26,055 nucleotides of DNA from an uncultured Azospirillum sp. (GCA_902489675.1 CABUAP010000003.1:1-26055), one strand, 5' to 3'. Numbered from the stretch's first letter, positions 15,406-23,960 are shown. Made by a program: numbers and translations. Notes: generated by a model not told the origin, from the sequence alone.

Positions 15406-16302
15406 ATGATCAACCCGATTCCCCGCGGCTCAAAAGTCGGCATTGTTTCCCCTTCTTCGGCACTCGATTCGCCCGAAGATATCCGTGACGGACTGCACTG
15501 GCTGGAGAGTTGCGGCTATCGGGTTGTTTTGGGTTCTCATGTCTTTGACCGACAAAATCATATGGCCGGCTCGCCCCAACAACAGGCCGAAGACATGATG
15601 CATTTTTTTGCCGATCCGGAAATCAAAGCCGTTTTTGCCGCCGCCGGCGGATTCGGCGCCCAATATCTGCTGCCTTTGCTTGATTATGAGCTGATTCGGA
15701 AAAATCCCAAGCCGCTTATCGGCTTCAGCGATACCACCGCATTGCAGGCCGGTATCTATGCTCAAACCGGCAATATCAATTATGCCGGAATTTTGCTGAA
15801 ATACGATTTTGGCCGCGGCGCCTCAATCCATCCCTATACCGCCGAAAGCTTTTTATGCGCAATGGACGGCGGCTTTGAAGATATCCGCGGCGGCACCACT
15901 GTCAGCCCCGGCACGGCGGAAGGCCGGCTGATCGGCACCAATCTGTGCGTTTTGCAGTCTTTGGCCGGCACGCCTTACTACCCCGATCTGAGCGGCAGTA
16001 TTTTATTACTGGAAGACGTGGACGAGAAAAGCTACCGCGTTGAAAGAATGCTGTTACAGCTCCGCCAGCAACCGTCGTTTGAACGGATAAACGGCATCAT
16101 CTTCGGGCAGTTTACCGATATCAGCCTTAACCACCCCGATGACAAAGATATCAATCAGATTATCAATGAGTTTTCTGCCGCCGTCAAAGTTCCCGTTATC
16201 CGCAACTTTCCCTTCGGCCACGTCCGCGCCCGCAAAACGATTCCGCTTGGCGCTCACGCTCTGCTTGACGCCGGCAACTGTATCCTAAAAATTAAAAACT
16301 AG
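15406..16302 (+). CDS. ldcA: LD-carboxypeptidase (S66 family)
   Basis: LdcA is a cytoplasmic serine peptidase that removes the terminal D-Ala from recovered tetrapeptides, making the tripeptide used in peptidoglycan recycling. The 298-aa protein shows VGIVSPSSAL at 11-20, the nucleophile Ser108 in GFSDTTA, the Glu203 in LLEDVDE and the His272 in GHVRARKTIPLGA, which form the S66 Ser-Glu-His triad. GGAG lies inside the end of the preceding Mur ligase gene. The pairing makes a two-step path: trim the peptide, then ligate it to UDP-MurNAc. Its last 18 nt overlap the end of the converging M50-like gene. Confidence 0.94.
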   Translation: MINPIPRGSKVGIVSPSSALDSPEDIRDGLHWLESCGYRVVLGSHVFDRQNHMAGSPQQQAEDMMHFFADPEIKAVFAAAGGFGAQYLLPLLDYELIRKNPKPLIGFSDTTALQAGIYAQTGNINYAGILLKYDFGRGASIHPYTAESFLCAMDGGFEDIRGGTTVSPGTAEGRLIGTNLCVLQSLAGTPYYPDLSGSILLLEDVDEKSYRVERMLLQLRQQPSFERINGIIFGQFTDISLNHPDDKDINQIINEFSAAVKVPVIRNFPFGHVRARKTIPLGAHALLDAGNCILKIKN

Positions 16303-16965
16303 ATTGAGCAGCTGTTGCAGGTTGCTCGCATTTAGGCGCGCCATCAATTCCTGATATTTGAAAAAACTGCTCCAACCATAGCTGTTAAACGCCAGCATAC
16401 TGCCGATAATCCACAAATTGGCGCCGGGCAGAAACATGGCGCAGAACAAATACGACACCTTGGGCAGATCAGTCTGTTTTTCGTGGATTTGCGAGGCCAC
16501 CGTATCCACGTGATAACCGATAAAATAACCAAATACGGCGCTGACAATCCAGTTAAGCGCGGCAAATTTCATATAAATGCCGACCCCGACCATAAAAAAG
16601 AAACAAAACAGCGGGAAAAAATAAGGCGCGATAATAATCAGCCAGTTACCCTCGCCTTCAAACCCCATCGAACCGCCGGAATTGTCCTCCTCAATTCTGA
16701 TATGCTTCACCTTATGAAAAGTCAACACCGCAAAAAAACTATGCGTCAATTCGTGAGCAATAATTTGCATTGATGTCCTGATCGAAGCTTCCATCGACGT
16801 CCGCGCGACAAAAAAAAGGAAAAAACCGCCAAACAACGCCACAAACTTGAGGGTTTTAAAATCAAAATATTCCAGCGATTGAAAAAAAGCCGGCACCGAC
16901 CACAAGGCCCACACCGCAACCGGCCATTTTAACAAACCGATAATCTTATCCAATATCGTACTCAT
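16285..16965 (-). CDS. HExxH membrane protein, Peptidase_M50B-like
   Basis: The 226-aa protein has about five hydrophobic segments (9-28, 40-54, 68-83, 108-150 and 171-193). HELTH at 71-75 lies in a membrane segment, followed by GGSMGF at 97-102 and APYFFP at 113-118, an order seen in M50B-type proteins. HEKQTDL at 161-167 supplies a candidate Asp ligand. A zinc-dependent intramembrane protease is likely from the motifs, with substrate unknown. The ATG has no clear ribosome binding site, so the start is somewhat uncertain. The stop lies inside ldcA, 18 nt tail-to-tail overlap. It is divergent from the acidic small protein. Confidence 0.78.
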   Translation of the reverse strand: MSTILDKIIGLLKWPVAVWALWSVPAFFQSLEYFDFKTLKFVALFGGFFLFFVARTSMEASIRTSMQIIAHELTHSFFAVLTFHKVKHIRIEEDNSGGSMGFEGEGNWLIIIAPYFFPLFCFFFMVGVGIYMKFAALNWIVSAVFGYFIGYHVDTVASQIHEKQTDLPKVSYLFCAMFLPGANLWIIGSMLAFNSYGWSSFFKYQELMARLNASNLQQLLNLVFNF

Positions 16966-17030
16966 AAAAGCGACTATAAGTCATCCGCGGAAAAAATTCA
17001 TCAAAATTAATACAACTATCAACATTCCTC

Positions 17031-17058
17031 TTGTAAATATAATTATACTTCTTACAAT
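17031..17058 (+). promoter_or_regulatory. promoter of the acidic small protein gene
   Basis: TTGTAA (17031-17036) and TACAAT (17053-17058) are separated by 16 nt, 34 bp upstream of the ATG. TTGTAA and the overlapping TTACAA at 17052-17057 also form an inverted repeat, so the site could bind a regulator. Confidence 0.45.
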
Positions 17059-17092
17059 ATGTGCATCTTTTAATTATGTTAGGAAAAGTTTG

Positions 17093-17395
17093 ATGAATGA
17101 CAACGATACATTTGATGCCTTTGACTTTATTATCAACGAAGAAGACGAAGTGATGCTGCTGCTCTATGCCCGCGAAGGCGAGCCGAAAGACGCGGTGATC
17201 GAAATCAGTGCCGAAAACCACTCGGCGGTTCTGTATCGCAACGACAACGACGGCATTATTATCGATAAAATTCCCGATGATGCTTTCGACAGCCTGCAAG
17301 ATGCCGACAGTCTTCTTATATGCGAGTTAAAACCGACGGAAAAAGAAGAAGATACCGAAATCGTCAACGCCTATGAGGTCGATATCGTTTTATAA
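17093..17395 (+). CDS. small very acidic protein of unknown function
   Basis: The 100-aa protein contains 29 Asp/Glu against 6 Lys/Arg, has no signal peptide or membrane segment, and should be soluble and cytoplasmic. Alternating hydrophobic strands (EVMLLLYAREG, AVIEISAENHSAVLYR, GIIIDKIPDD, SLLICELKP) suggest a small beta-rich fold. ATG 17093 is used, with AGGA 8 nt upstream; the TTG directly before it is unlikely. I do not recognise a family. It ends 12 nt from the converging transporter gene. The protein-like composition, promoter and ribosome binding site support a real gene. Confidence 0.75.
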   Translation: MNDNDTFDAFDFIINEEDEVMLLLYAREGEPKDAVIEISAENHSAVLYRNDNDGIIIDKIPDDAFDSLQDADSLLICELKPTEKEEDTEIVNAYEVDIVL

Positions 17396-17407
17396 AAAAT
17401 ACCAAAA

Positions 17408-18334
17408 TTAACGCACCAGATGATTATCCAGCCGTTCTTCTTCCAGACCGGCCGGATCTTGGTGAATAATGACTTGCGAATTGGGAAAACGGGCTTTTAC
17501 CTCGTTTTCAAAAATATCCGTCAGTTCATGCGCCTGATAAAGCGACAGATTGCCATCCAGTTCCAAGTGGAATTCAAACATATAAATGCCGCCGAGATCC
17601 CTAGTCCGCAAGTCGTGGATACCGCGGCAAAAACCGCAGTTGTTTACCAGCTCAAAAATTTCCCGTCGCACTTCCTCGGGCAATTCCTTATCCATCAAGA
17701 GCGCGATGGCCTCGCGGGCAATCTTGTAGGCATTGAGCAAAAGATATGCAGAAACAAATAAGGCGGCCAGTGTGTCAACCCAATAAACCCCGAAGATTTT
17801 GACCGCAATCAGGCTGACCACGATCGAAAGATTGGTGGCCATATCGACCAGATAATGCGCGCTGTCCGCCGCCACTGCCAGCGAGGCGGTTTTCCTGACC
17901 ACATATTTTTGAAACACGATCAATGCAAATGTGATCGCCATACTGGCGACCATGACCGCAATGCCGACCCCGGTATCTCCGACTGGACGCGGCGAAATAA
18001 AACGGCTGACACCTTCATAAATGACAAATACGCCGGAACCGGCAATAAACGCCGACTGAACAAGCGCGCTCAAAGCCTCGGCTTTGCCGAAACCATAGCG
18101 GTGTTTCATATTTGCCGGCTGAGAAGAAAACTTGACCGCCACAAAAGTGATCAGCGAGGAGAAAATATCCGACAAGCTGTCCACCATTGACGATAACACC
18201 GCCAACGACCCGGTATAAAGCGAGGCCGCCAGTTTCAAAAGCGTCAACCCGCTGGAAACGGCAACGCTGGCGGTAACCGCAATTTTCTTCAAACGGTTGA
18301 TTTGTTTTTGATCAACGGACGGTAGCTGTGACAT
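17408..18334 (-). CDS. fieF: cation diffusion facilitator, FieF-like metal efflux pump
   Basis: The 308-aa inner-membrane protein exports divalent metals (zinc, iron or related) in exchange for protons. The four transport-site ligands of FieF/YiiP are in place: Asp52 and Asp56 (MVDSLSDI) in one helix and His160 and Asp164 (SAHYLVDM) in another. HRYGFGKAEAL at 78-88 is also typical. Six membrane segments are followed by a soluble C-terminal domain (about 210-295) with HDLRTRDLGG and a terminal HQD. The gene starts 23 nt inside the end of the permease-GldG-DUF4340 fusion and has only a weak ribosome binding site, so it probably depends on coupled translation. The exact metal cannot be read from the sequence. 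Confidence 0.92.
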   Translation of the reverse strand: MSQLPSVDQKQINRLKKIAVTASVAVSSGLTLLKLAASLYTGSLAVLSSMVDSLSDIFSSLITFVAVKFSSQPANMKHRYGFGKAEALSALVQSAFIAGSGVFVIYEGVSRFISPRPVGDTGVGIAVMVASMAITFALIVFQKYVVRKTASLAVAADSAHYLVDMATNLSIVVSLIAVKIFGVYWVDTLAALFVSAYLLLNAYKIAREAIALLMDKELPEEVRREIFELVNNCGFCRGIHDLRTRDLGGIYMFEFHLELDGNLSLYQAHELTDIFENEVKARFPNSQVIIHQDPAGLEEERLDNHLVR

Positions 18335-21300
18335 TCTCTATTTTCTCAAAATTTTCTTTGCTTATTTCATAATGGCATTTTTCCGCCGTTTGGGCAAAAA
18401 ATCCGAGATATCCGCCCTCTTTTTCCGTCGGAAAAACATAACGGGCATAGATATGCTCTTTATTTTGCCAAAAGTCAATTCCGATTTTCCGCTCGCCTTC
18501 AACGTCAAGCGTCAAAGTCTTTATTTTTTCACCGTCAGGCTCGCCTTCAACTGCGGTTTCAAACCCGCTGTTGAGCAAAACTTTGACCAGTTCCGCGGTA
18601 CGATTGAGATTGGTTGTCCGATCAAAACCGCTCAAACGGCCGAAACGCAGATTCCACAAATTGCTGTAAGTCCAATCGGCCGCATTCGTTGACAAATCGA
18701 TCAGATCGGCCTTAACCATCCAAACTTGAAATTTTTCGGCAAAACGAATATAGGCTGCCCGTGCGCCGCGGCCGATATCGATATCATATTTCCCGACTGC
18801 AAAATCGGCCAAGACTTTTTTATCCGTTCCCTCAAGGCGGATTTCTATGCTCTCCGATCCTTCGGCCGAACTCGGCGCCAATCCGAAACGGGACAAATAT
18901 TCGGCTTTATCCGACTTCTTTTCATAATAAACGGCATCGGCCAAAACCGCAAGAAAACGAGCGATTCGCTCCTGATAAACCGCCAGACACGGTTTTCCTT
19001 CCAATCGCCAGCCGCCGTTCTGCTTAACAAATTTTAACTGCCCTTTGGCCGATGTCAGTGAAACCGTTGCCACTTCGTTCAGATTTTCCGCCAGATCGGA
19101 AAAGACCGGTTGATTTTCATAACTGTCAATTTTATTTTCCGTCGTCAGATAAAAAGACAAACCGCCGGCCGCTGCCAACAAGGCGGCAACCGCCGCGGCT
19201 GTTTTAAATTCCCGATTTAAAACAATTTTGAAAGACAAATATTCCCGCCGGAAAGTTCCCCTCAGGCCGACAAAGGCTAACACCAGCAAAATCAACAGCG
19301 GCACCAGATAAATATTCAAAATTTTGATTTTCAAACCAAGTGTTTTTATGTTTTGATGAATATCCATCCTGATTTCCGCCAGTTCGCTTCTCAGCTTGTC
19401 CAGTTTCTGCCGAGTTCCGGCAATTGCCGCCAATTCATCGGAGGTAAAATTATCTCGTTCTTCAAATTCTCTTTTGCCGAAAACTTCTTCCAACGCCCGT
19501 TTGGTTTGGTCAATCTGCTGAAAAATGTCATTTTCTTTAAGCCGGAAATTGCGCATATTCGTTTTACGCATATTTTCAACCCCCTCAAACCGCCGCAGCT
19601 TCTGCGTACGGCCGCGCAAATCGACCAAAGCCCCGTCACCGGCAAGATAATCAAGCGAATTGAGGATAAAATTGGCGTTATCATAAAGCGGAATAAAATA
19701 ATTATTTTCTAAAATTGTCCGCCCCGAACTCCAAAACGTGTCATAGATAAAATCGGTATCGGCCGCCACAATCACTTCAAACGGATTTTTTTTGTTTTTT
19801 TCAACCAAAAGGGCCGCCAAAAATTTCAGTTTGCCGTCAGGTTTAAACATCCCGAGCAATTCCGTCGGATTTTTGCCTTCGTAAACCACCCCGGAACTCA
19901 AAACACCGGACTGCTCACCGCCCTTAATCAACGGCACAAACGAACTGCGATCGCCTTCGGGAACCACTGCCGAAACCGATGCAAACAATATGCCCTGCAG
20001 GTTTTTGGTTGCCGGAAAATCCGGATTCATGCTTGAAGCCGGTGCCACAAACTGCACCACATCCTGAGTAAAAATCGGATTGGTGGAATAGTTTTTGGTC
20101 GCATCAACCGTAATCGAATTGTCAAGATCGGCCACCACCAGCTCATTATAAAAGCGAAATCCCCAAAACTTATCCAGCCCGTTTAGATTGGAAGGATAAA
20201 ACTCGATATTGTCCGGCGAAAAAATACGCGAAGCTTCCGCTGCCGTATCCAAAAGCAGCAAGGTCTTACCACCGAGTTCGGAATAGCGTTTGATCGCGCT
20301 GACCACGTCTTCGGGCAGCTTTTGCGGATGGATCATCATCAGCAGATCAATTTTTGCCAAATCATCCGCCTGGCTGATAATTTTAATATCATAAAATTTC
20401 TCGATTTCGATCATAATGTTCCAGCGCGGAGAAACATAACCGCCGGCAAACGGCGTATCAAACACCGGCAGACTGCTGATCAGGCCGAGTACTTTCTTTT
20501 GATGATAAAGCTGATAAACTTTTTCCGTCAGATCCTGTTCCAAATAACCGTAACGCTCAAGTGCAAAAAACGGTATGATCTGATGACGGTCGGCACTGTC
20601 CGACAACACCAACCCGAAAAAGCCGTTTTGGCTGAGATCAACCAGCGGCAGCGGCTGAAGACCGGCGGCAATTGCCTGGTCTTCCAGGTCATCAAGCGGC
20701 TGCGGGTTATAGATTTTATAGCTAAATTTCTCCGGCTGCAAACGGGCAAATTGCTCCAGCAGCAGCCGCACCCGGTCATACATCAGGCGCAATTCCGGAT
20801 TTCTCTGTCCCAAAACCGGCGAATAATACAATTTAGCAATCACCGGTTCCGGCAGATTTTCAAGCACTTGGCGGGAAGAAGGCGTCAGGGTATGAACTTT
20901 TTCCGCCGTAAAATCATAGCGGCTGGTTCGCAAAAACTGATTGGCAATCAGATTAAGCCCGGTAAACGCCGCCAGCAGCAGCAAAAAGAACAAAATATAA
21001 TAAACGGCCTGAGTCGATTTCAGCCAGCGCGACGTTCCCGAAGTACGAAAACTGACAACCAAAATGGTCGTAACATTAAACAAAAAGATGATCGAGGCAA
21101 AAAAGACAATATCGCGCATTTCGAGCAATCCGCCGGTGATTGCGCCAAAATGAACCAAAAAGCTGAACGATGCCACCATATCAACCACCGCTGCCGGCGC
21201 AAACATCCTGAAAAAGCCGAGTACATACTCAACGCCGCTCAAAAAGAACAGAAAATTGACAATCACGGCCAAAACCAAAGCAATCACCTGATTTTTAGTC

Positions 21301-21767
21301 AGCGCCGACATGGTTTGCGAAATCGCCAGCATACAACCGGCCAAAACCCAGCTGCCGAGATAGCTCATCGCAATGACGCCGTTGTCGGGCGACCCAAGAT
21401 AATTGACCGTCAGCCAGAACGGAAAAGTAAGCACCAACGCTGCTGCGGCAAAGATCCACGAGGCAAAAAACTTGCCCCATACCAAAGTTGAAACAGAAAC
21501 CGGCATCGTCAGAAGCTGCACCACCGTTTTGCTGCGAAATTCTTCCGCCCATAAACGCATCGAAATCCCGGGAATAAACAACAGATAAAGCCACGGCTGA
21601 AAAGCAAACATGGATCCCAGACCGGCAATGCCGCGTTCAACAAAATGCCCGAAATAAACGGCAAAAGAGCCGTTTAACAACAAAAAAGCAACCAGATAAA
21701 CATAAGCCAGCGGCGAAATAAAATAACGCAGCAGCTCATTTTTAGTCACAACCCATAATTTTTTCAT
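18312..21767 (-). CDS. ABC-2 permease - GldG - DUF4340 three-part fusion
   Basis: The 1151-aa protein joins three modules usually encoded separately. Residues 1-245 are an ABC-2 permease (GldF-like) with about six membrane segments and the cytoplasmic MRLWAEEFRSKTVVQLLTMP at 70-89. Residues 250-840 are a GldG-type module: a membrane anchor at 253-275, a large periplasmic part including RYDFTAEKVHTLTPSSRQVL (283-302) and KTLLLLDTAAEA (501-512), a coiled-coil-like stretch at 745-815, and a second anchor at 817-836. Residues 855-1145 hold a third anchor (857-875) and a DUF4340-like periplasmic domain (GGWRLEGKPCLAV, LSRFGLAP). The reading frame is uninterrupted. Its start directly abuts the ATPase stop (TAGATG). 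The substrate is unknown; gliding is not implied. Confidence 0.88.
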   Translation of the reverse strand: MKKLWVVTKNELLRYFISPLAYVYLVAFLLLNGSFAVYFGHFVERGIAGLGSMFAFQPWLYLLFIPGISMRLWAEEFRSKTVVQLLTMPVSVSTLVWGKFFASWIFAAAALVLTFPFWLTVNYLGSPDNGVIAMSYLGSWVLAGCMLAISQTMSALTKNQVIALVLAVIVNFLFFLSGVEYVLGFFRMFAPAAVVDMVASFSFLVHFGAITGGLLEMRDIVFFASIIFLFNVTTILVVSFRTSGTSRWLKSTQAVYYILFFLLLLAAFTGLNLIANQFLRTSRYDFTAEKVHTLTPSSRQVLENLPEPVIAKLYYSPVLGQRNPELRLMYDRVRLLLEQFARLQPEKFSYKIYNPQPLDDLEDQAIAAGLQPLPLVDLSQNGFFGLVLSDSADRHQIIPFFALERYGYLEQDLTEKVYQLYHQKKVLGLISSLPVFDTPFAGGYVSPRWNIMIEIEKFYDIKIISQADDLAKIDLLMMIHPQKLPEDVVSAIKRYSELGGKTLLLLDTAAEASRIFSPDNIEFYPSNLNGLDKFWGFRFYNELVVADLDNSITVDATKNYSTNPIFTQDVVQFVAPASSMNPDFPATKNLQGILFASVSAVVPEGDRSSFVPLIKGGEQSGVLSSGVVYEGKNPTELLGMFKPDGKLKFLAALLVEKNKKNPFEVIVAADTDFIYDTFWSSGRTILENNYFIPLYDNANFILNSLDYLAGDGALVDLRGRTQKLRRFEGVENMRKTNMRNFRLKENDIFQQIDQTKRALEEVFGKREFEERDNFTSDELAAIAGTRQKLDKLRSELAEIRMDIHQNIKTLGLKIKILNIYLVPLLILLVLAFVGLRGTFRREYLSFKIVLNREFKTAAAVAALLAAAGGLSFYLTTENKIDSYENQPVFSDLAENLNEVATVSLTSAKGQLKFVKQNGGWRLEGKPCLAVYQERIARFLAVLADAVYYEKKSDKAEYLSRFGLAPSSAEGSESIEIRLEGTDKKVLADFAVGKYDIDIGRGARAAYIRFAEKFQVWMVKADLIDLSTNAADWTYSNLWNLRFGRLSGFDRTTNLNRTAELVKVLLNSGFETAVEGEPDGEKIKTLTLDVEGERKIGIDFWQNKEHIYARYVFPTEKEGGYLGFFAQTAEKCHYEISKENFEKIENVTATVR

Positions 21768-22490
21768 CTACGCCTCGTCTTCCGTGGTTGTCAATTGGCA
21801 GAATGCTTCTTCTAAAGTTTTAGCGCCGGCTCGTTTAATAATGTCTGCCGCCTTACCGTCAGCAACGATTCGCCCGCGGTTGATCAGGATAATCCGATTG
21901 CATACCGTTTCCGCCTCATCCAGCAAATGGGTAGAAATCATAATTGTTTTTTTCTGCCCCATTTGTCCGATCAATTGACGGATATGCTGTTTTTGGTTGG
22001 GATCCAGCCCGTCGGTCGGCTCGTCTAAGAGCAAAACCGGCGGATCGGACAGAACGCTTTGGGCAAAACCGACCCGCCGCTGATAACCTTTTGACAGCGT
22101 TTCTATTTTTTGTCCGGCCACATTTTCTATCTTGGCAATTTCAATTGCCTTTTCCGCCTCTTTTTTACCGAGCAGCCTAAGGCCGGCCATATAATCCAGA
22201 AACTCCCTCACCGTCAGATCGGGATATAAAGGCGAACCTTCCGGCAAAAAACCGATATTCTGCTTTCCCTCAAGCGGAAAATCCCTGATATTGCGGCCAA
22301 GGATAAAAATATTGCCGCTGCTTGGCGCCAGATAACCGGCCATCATATTCATCAGCGTCGATTTGCCGGCGCCGTTGGGACCGAGCAAAGCAATCACCTC
22401 TCCTGCTTCGGCGCAAAAAGAAATATTGTCAACCGCACGGATATCGCCGTAATTTTTACTTAAATCGCAAACTTCAATATTGGCCGGCAC
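21768..22490 (-). CDS. ABC transporter ATP-binding protein (GldA-like)
   Basis: The 240-aa ATPase has Walker A GPNGAGKST at 37-45, the Q-loop region NIGFLPEGSPLYPDLTV, the signature LSKGYQ at 132-137 (the LSKG form common in ABC-2 exporters), Walker B LLLDEP at 153-158 and the switch histidine in STH at 186-188. It powers the fused permease-GldG protein encoded immediately after it, and together they make an exporter like GldA-GldF-GldG. The start is GTG at 22490, chosen because AGGAGA, overlapping the rlmB stop, lies 5 nt upstream. Confidence 0.95.
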   Translation of the reverse strand: MPANIEVCDLSKNYGDIRAVDNISFCAEAGEVIALLGPNGAGKSTLMNMMAGYLAPSSGNIFILGRNIRDFPLEGKQNIGFLPEGSPLYPDLTVREFLDYMAGLRLLGKKEAEKAIEIAKIENVAGQKIETLSKGYQRRVGFAQSVLSDPPVLLLDEPTDGLDPNQKQHIRQLIGQMGQKKTIMISTHLLDEAETVCNRIILINRGRIVADGKAADIIKRAGAKTLEEAFCQLTTTEDEA

Positions 22491-22499
22491 GATTCTCTC

Positions 22500-23222
22500 C
22501 TATTTTCGGTTTAATTCATACAGCACCACCGCCGCCGCGGTTGAAACATTCAGACTTTCCACATCGGGATTGATCGGCAGCCGCACCGTTAAATCACAAG
22601 TTTCTTCCACCAACCGCCGCATACCGGCGCCCTCGCTGCCCATAATCACCGCCAGCTTGCCGCCTTTTTGCAGAGCGGACACATCTGTTTTGGCATAACC
22701 GTCCATACCGACCGCCCAAAAGCCCTCTTTTTTCAGCTTTTCTACCGCCCTTGACAAATTGGTCACCCGGCAGATCGGCAGCAGCTCAAATGTTCCCGCC
22801 GCCGCTTTCAGCATCGCTCCGCTTTCCTGCGGCGAATTTTTATCCTGCACCACCAGCGCCAATGCGTCAAAAGCCGCGCACGAACGGATGATCGCGCCGA
22901 TATTTTGCGGATCGGTTACCTGATCAAGCACCAGCAGATGGGCATTTTCTTTTTCCCCGGCCATTTCGCATAATTCATCCAGCGAAAGCCCCGGCAGCTG
23001 ATCGGCCACCAAAACCAGCCCCTGATGCACCGCTTCCCGCGGCAGCATTTTTTCCAGTTCCCGGCGCTCGACAACGGAGACCTTTTTCTCGCTGATTTTT
23101 CCCCGCAGTTCTGCCGCCGTTTCTTTCAGACAAACCGCCCGGATGATATTCCGCCGCGGGTTGGCCAGCGCCGCCAAAACGGCGTGCCGTCCGTAAATAA
23201 CAACCTGATTTTTATTTTGCAT
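22500..23222 (-). CDS. rlmB: 23S rRNA 2'-O-methyltransferase RlmB (TrmH/SpoU family)
   Basis: RlmB methylates the 2'-O of G2251 in the P-loop of 23S rRNA. The 240-aa protein has the N-terminal substrate-binding domain (VIYGRHAVLAAL at 8-19, HQGLVLVA at 66-73) and the C-terminal SPOUT knot, with motif 1 NIGAIIRSC at 107-115, motif 2 VIMGSEGAGM at 192-201 and motif 3 LNVSTAAAVVLYE at 224-236. It starts 2 nt after the HAD gene's stop and its own stop overlaps the ATPase ribosome binding site, placing it in the five-gene unit. TrmH-type paralogues share the motifs, so the exact target site is likely but not certain. Confidence 0.9.
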   Translation of the reverse strand: MQNKNQVVIYGRHAVLAALANPRRNIIRAVCLKETAAELRGKISEKKVSVVERRELEKMLPREAVHQGLVLVADQLPGLSLDELCEMAGEKENAHLLVLDQVTDPQNIGAIIRSCAAFDALALVVQDKNSPQESGAMLKAAAGTFELLPICRVTNLSRAVEKLKKEGFWAVGMDGYAKTDVSALQKGGKLAVIMGSEGAGMRRLVEETCDLTVRLPINPDVESLNVSTAAAVVLYELNRK

Positions 23223-23224
23223 AA

Positions 23225-23872
23225 TTACTCTTTCTCCAAAAGCGCCGCCGCTTCATCCAAACTTTCTATTTTATAATCGGGCTCAAGACCGCCGTATTTG
23301 TGTTGCGGATCATAAATAATGCACTGTGCCCGCTCTCCGTCATGATCAAAAGCCGCTGCGGTTTTCACATCAGCCTCGCCGTCGCCGATCACCACAATTT
23401 CACCGGCCGGCGGCAGCCGGTTGTCAAACACCGCATGACAGGCCAGAGGATGCGGTTTGTCTTCTGCATATTCGCCGGCCGCCACTACTTTTTTAAAATA
23501 TTTGCCAAAACCGAGCTTTTCCAGCTCTTCTTTAATAAAACGCGTCTTTTTGTTGGTAATCAGGTAACATTCAAGCCCTTTGCCGCGGCAAAACTCAAGC
23601 AGTTTTTCCGCTCCGAACATCGGCGTCAGCCGTTCGGTATGACATTTTTCGATATATTCGTAAAAATATCCGGCCGCCTCATCCCGCCGCTCTTTGAATA
23701 TATGCCCGAGGGTATCTTTATTTTGCAGCGTGCTGGTGATCCGCTTCACCTCATCGTAGGGGATTCGCAGCAGCCCCATCTTGTCAAAAGTATAATCATA
23801 CGCCGCCGAAATCACCGGATAGGTATCCGCCAAAGTGCCGTCCCAGTCAAATACCGCATATTTGTGTTTCAT
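23225..23872 (-). CDS. HAD-superfamily phosphatase, phosphoglycolate phosphatase-like
   Basis: The 215-aa protein has the four HAD motifs: FDWDGTLADT at 8-17 (nucleophile Asp9, acid Asp11), LITNKKT near 108-114, the lysine in DKPHP, and VIGDGEADVKTA with metal-binding Asp. The helical cap after motif I resembles Gph/PGP phosphatases, but the substrate is unknown. A near-perfect AAAGGAGG ribosome binding site lies 4 nt before the ATG, the best in the window, consistent with being first gene of the minus-strand run. AGCTTA/TAAGCT, an inverted repeat with a 5-nt loop at 23904-23920, lies in the divergent promoter region. Confidence 0.9.
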   Translation of the reverse strand: MKHKYAVFDWDGTLADTYPVISAAYDYTFDKMGLLRIPYDEVKRITSTLQNKDTLGHIFKERRDEAAGYFYEYIEKCHTERLTPMFGAEKLLEFCRGKGLECYLITNKKTRFIKEELEKLGFGKYFKKVVAAGEYAEDKPHPLACHAVFDNRLPPAGEIVVIGDGEADVKTAAAFDHDGERAQCIIYDPQHKYGGLEPDYKIESLDEAAALLEKE

Positions 23873-23960
23873 CGTCCCTCCTTTGCCTTTAATTATATTT
23901 TAAAGCTTAAAGCCTAAGCTCTAACCTGATCGAATAATAACATTTCAGGAGTTCTGGTCA

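Noticed and set aside
20322..21491. Long (389-codon) open frame on the plus strand
   Set aside because: It lies fully antisense to the GldG fusion, is rich in His, Gln, Arg and Asn, and shows no recognisable motif. It is a shadow of the real gene's codon use.
18312..21767. Gliding motility system
   Set aside because: Only GldA/F/G-like parts are present; no other gld or spr genes are seen, and these families are widespread in non-gliding bacteria.
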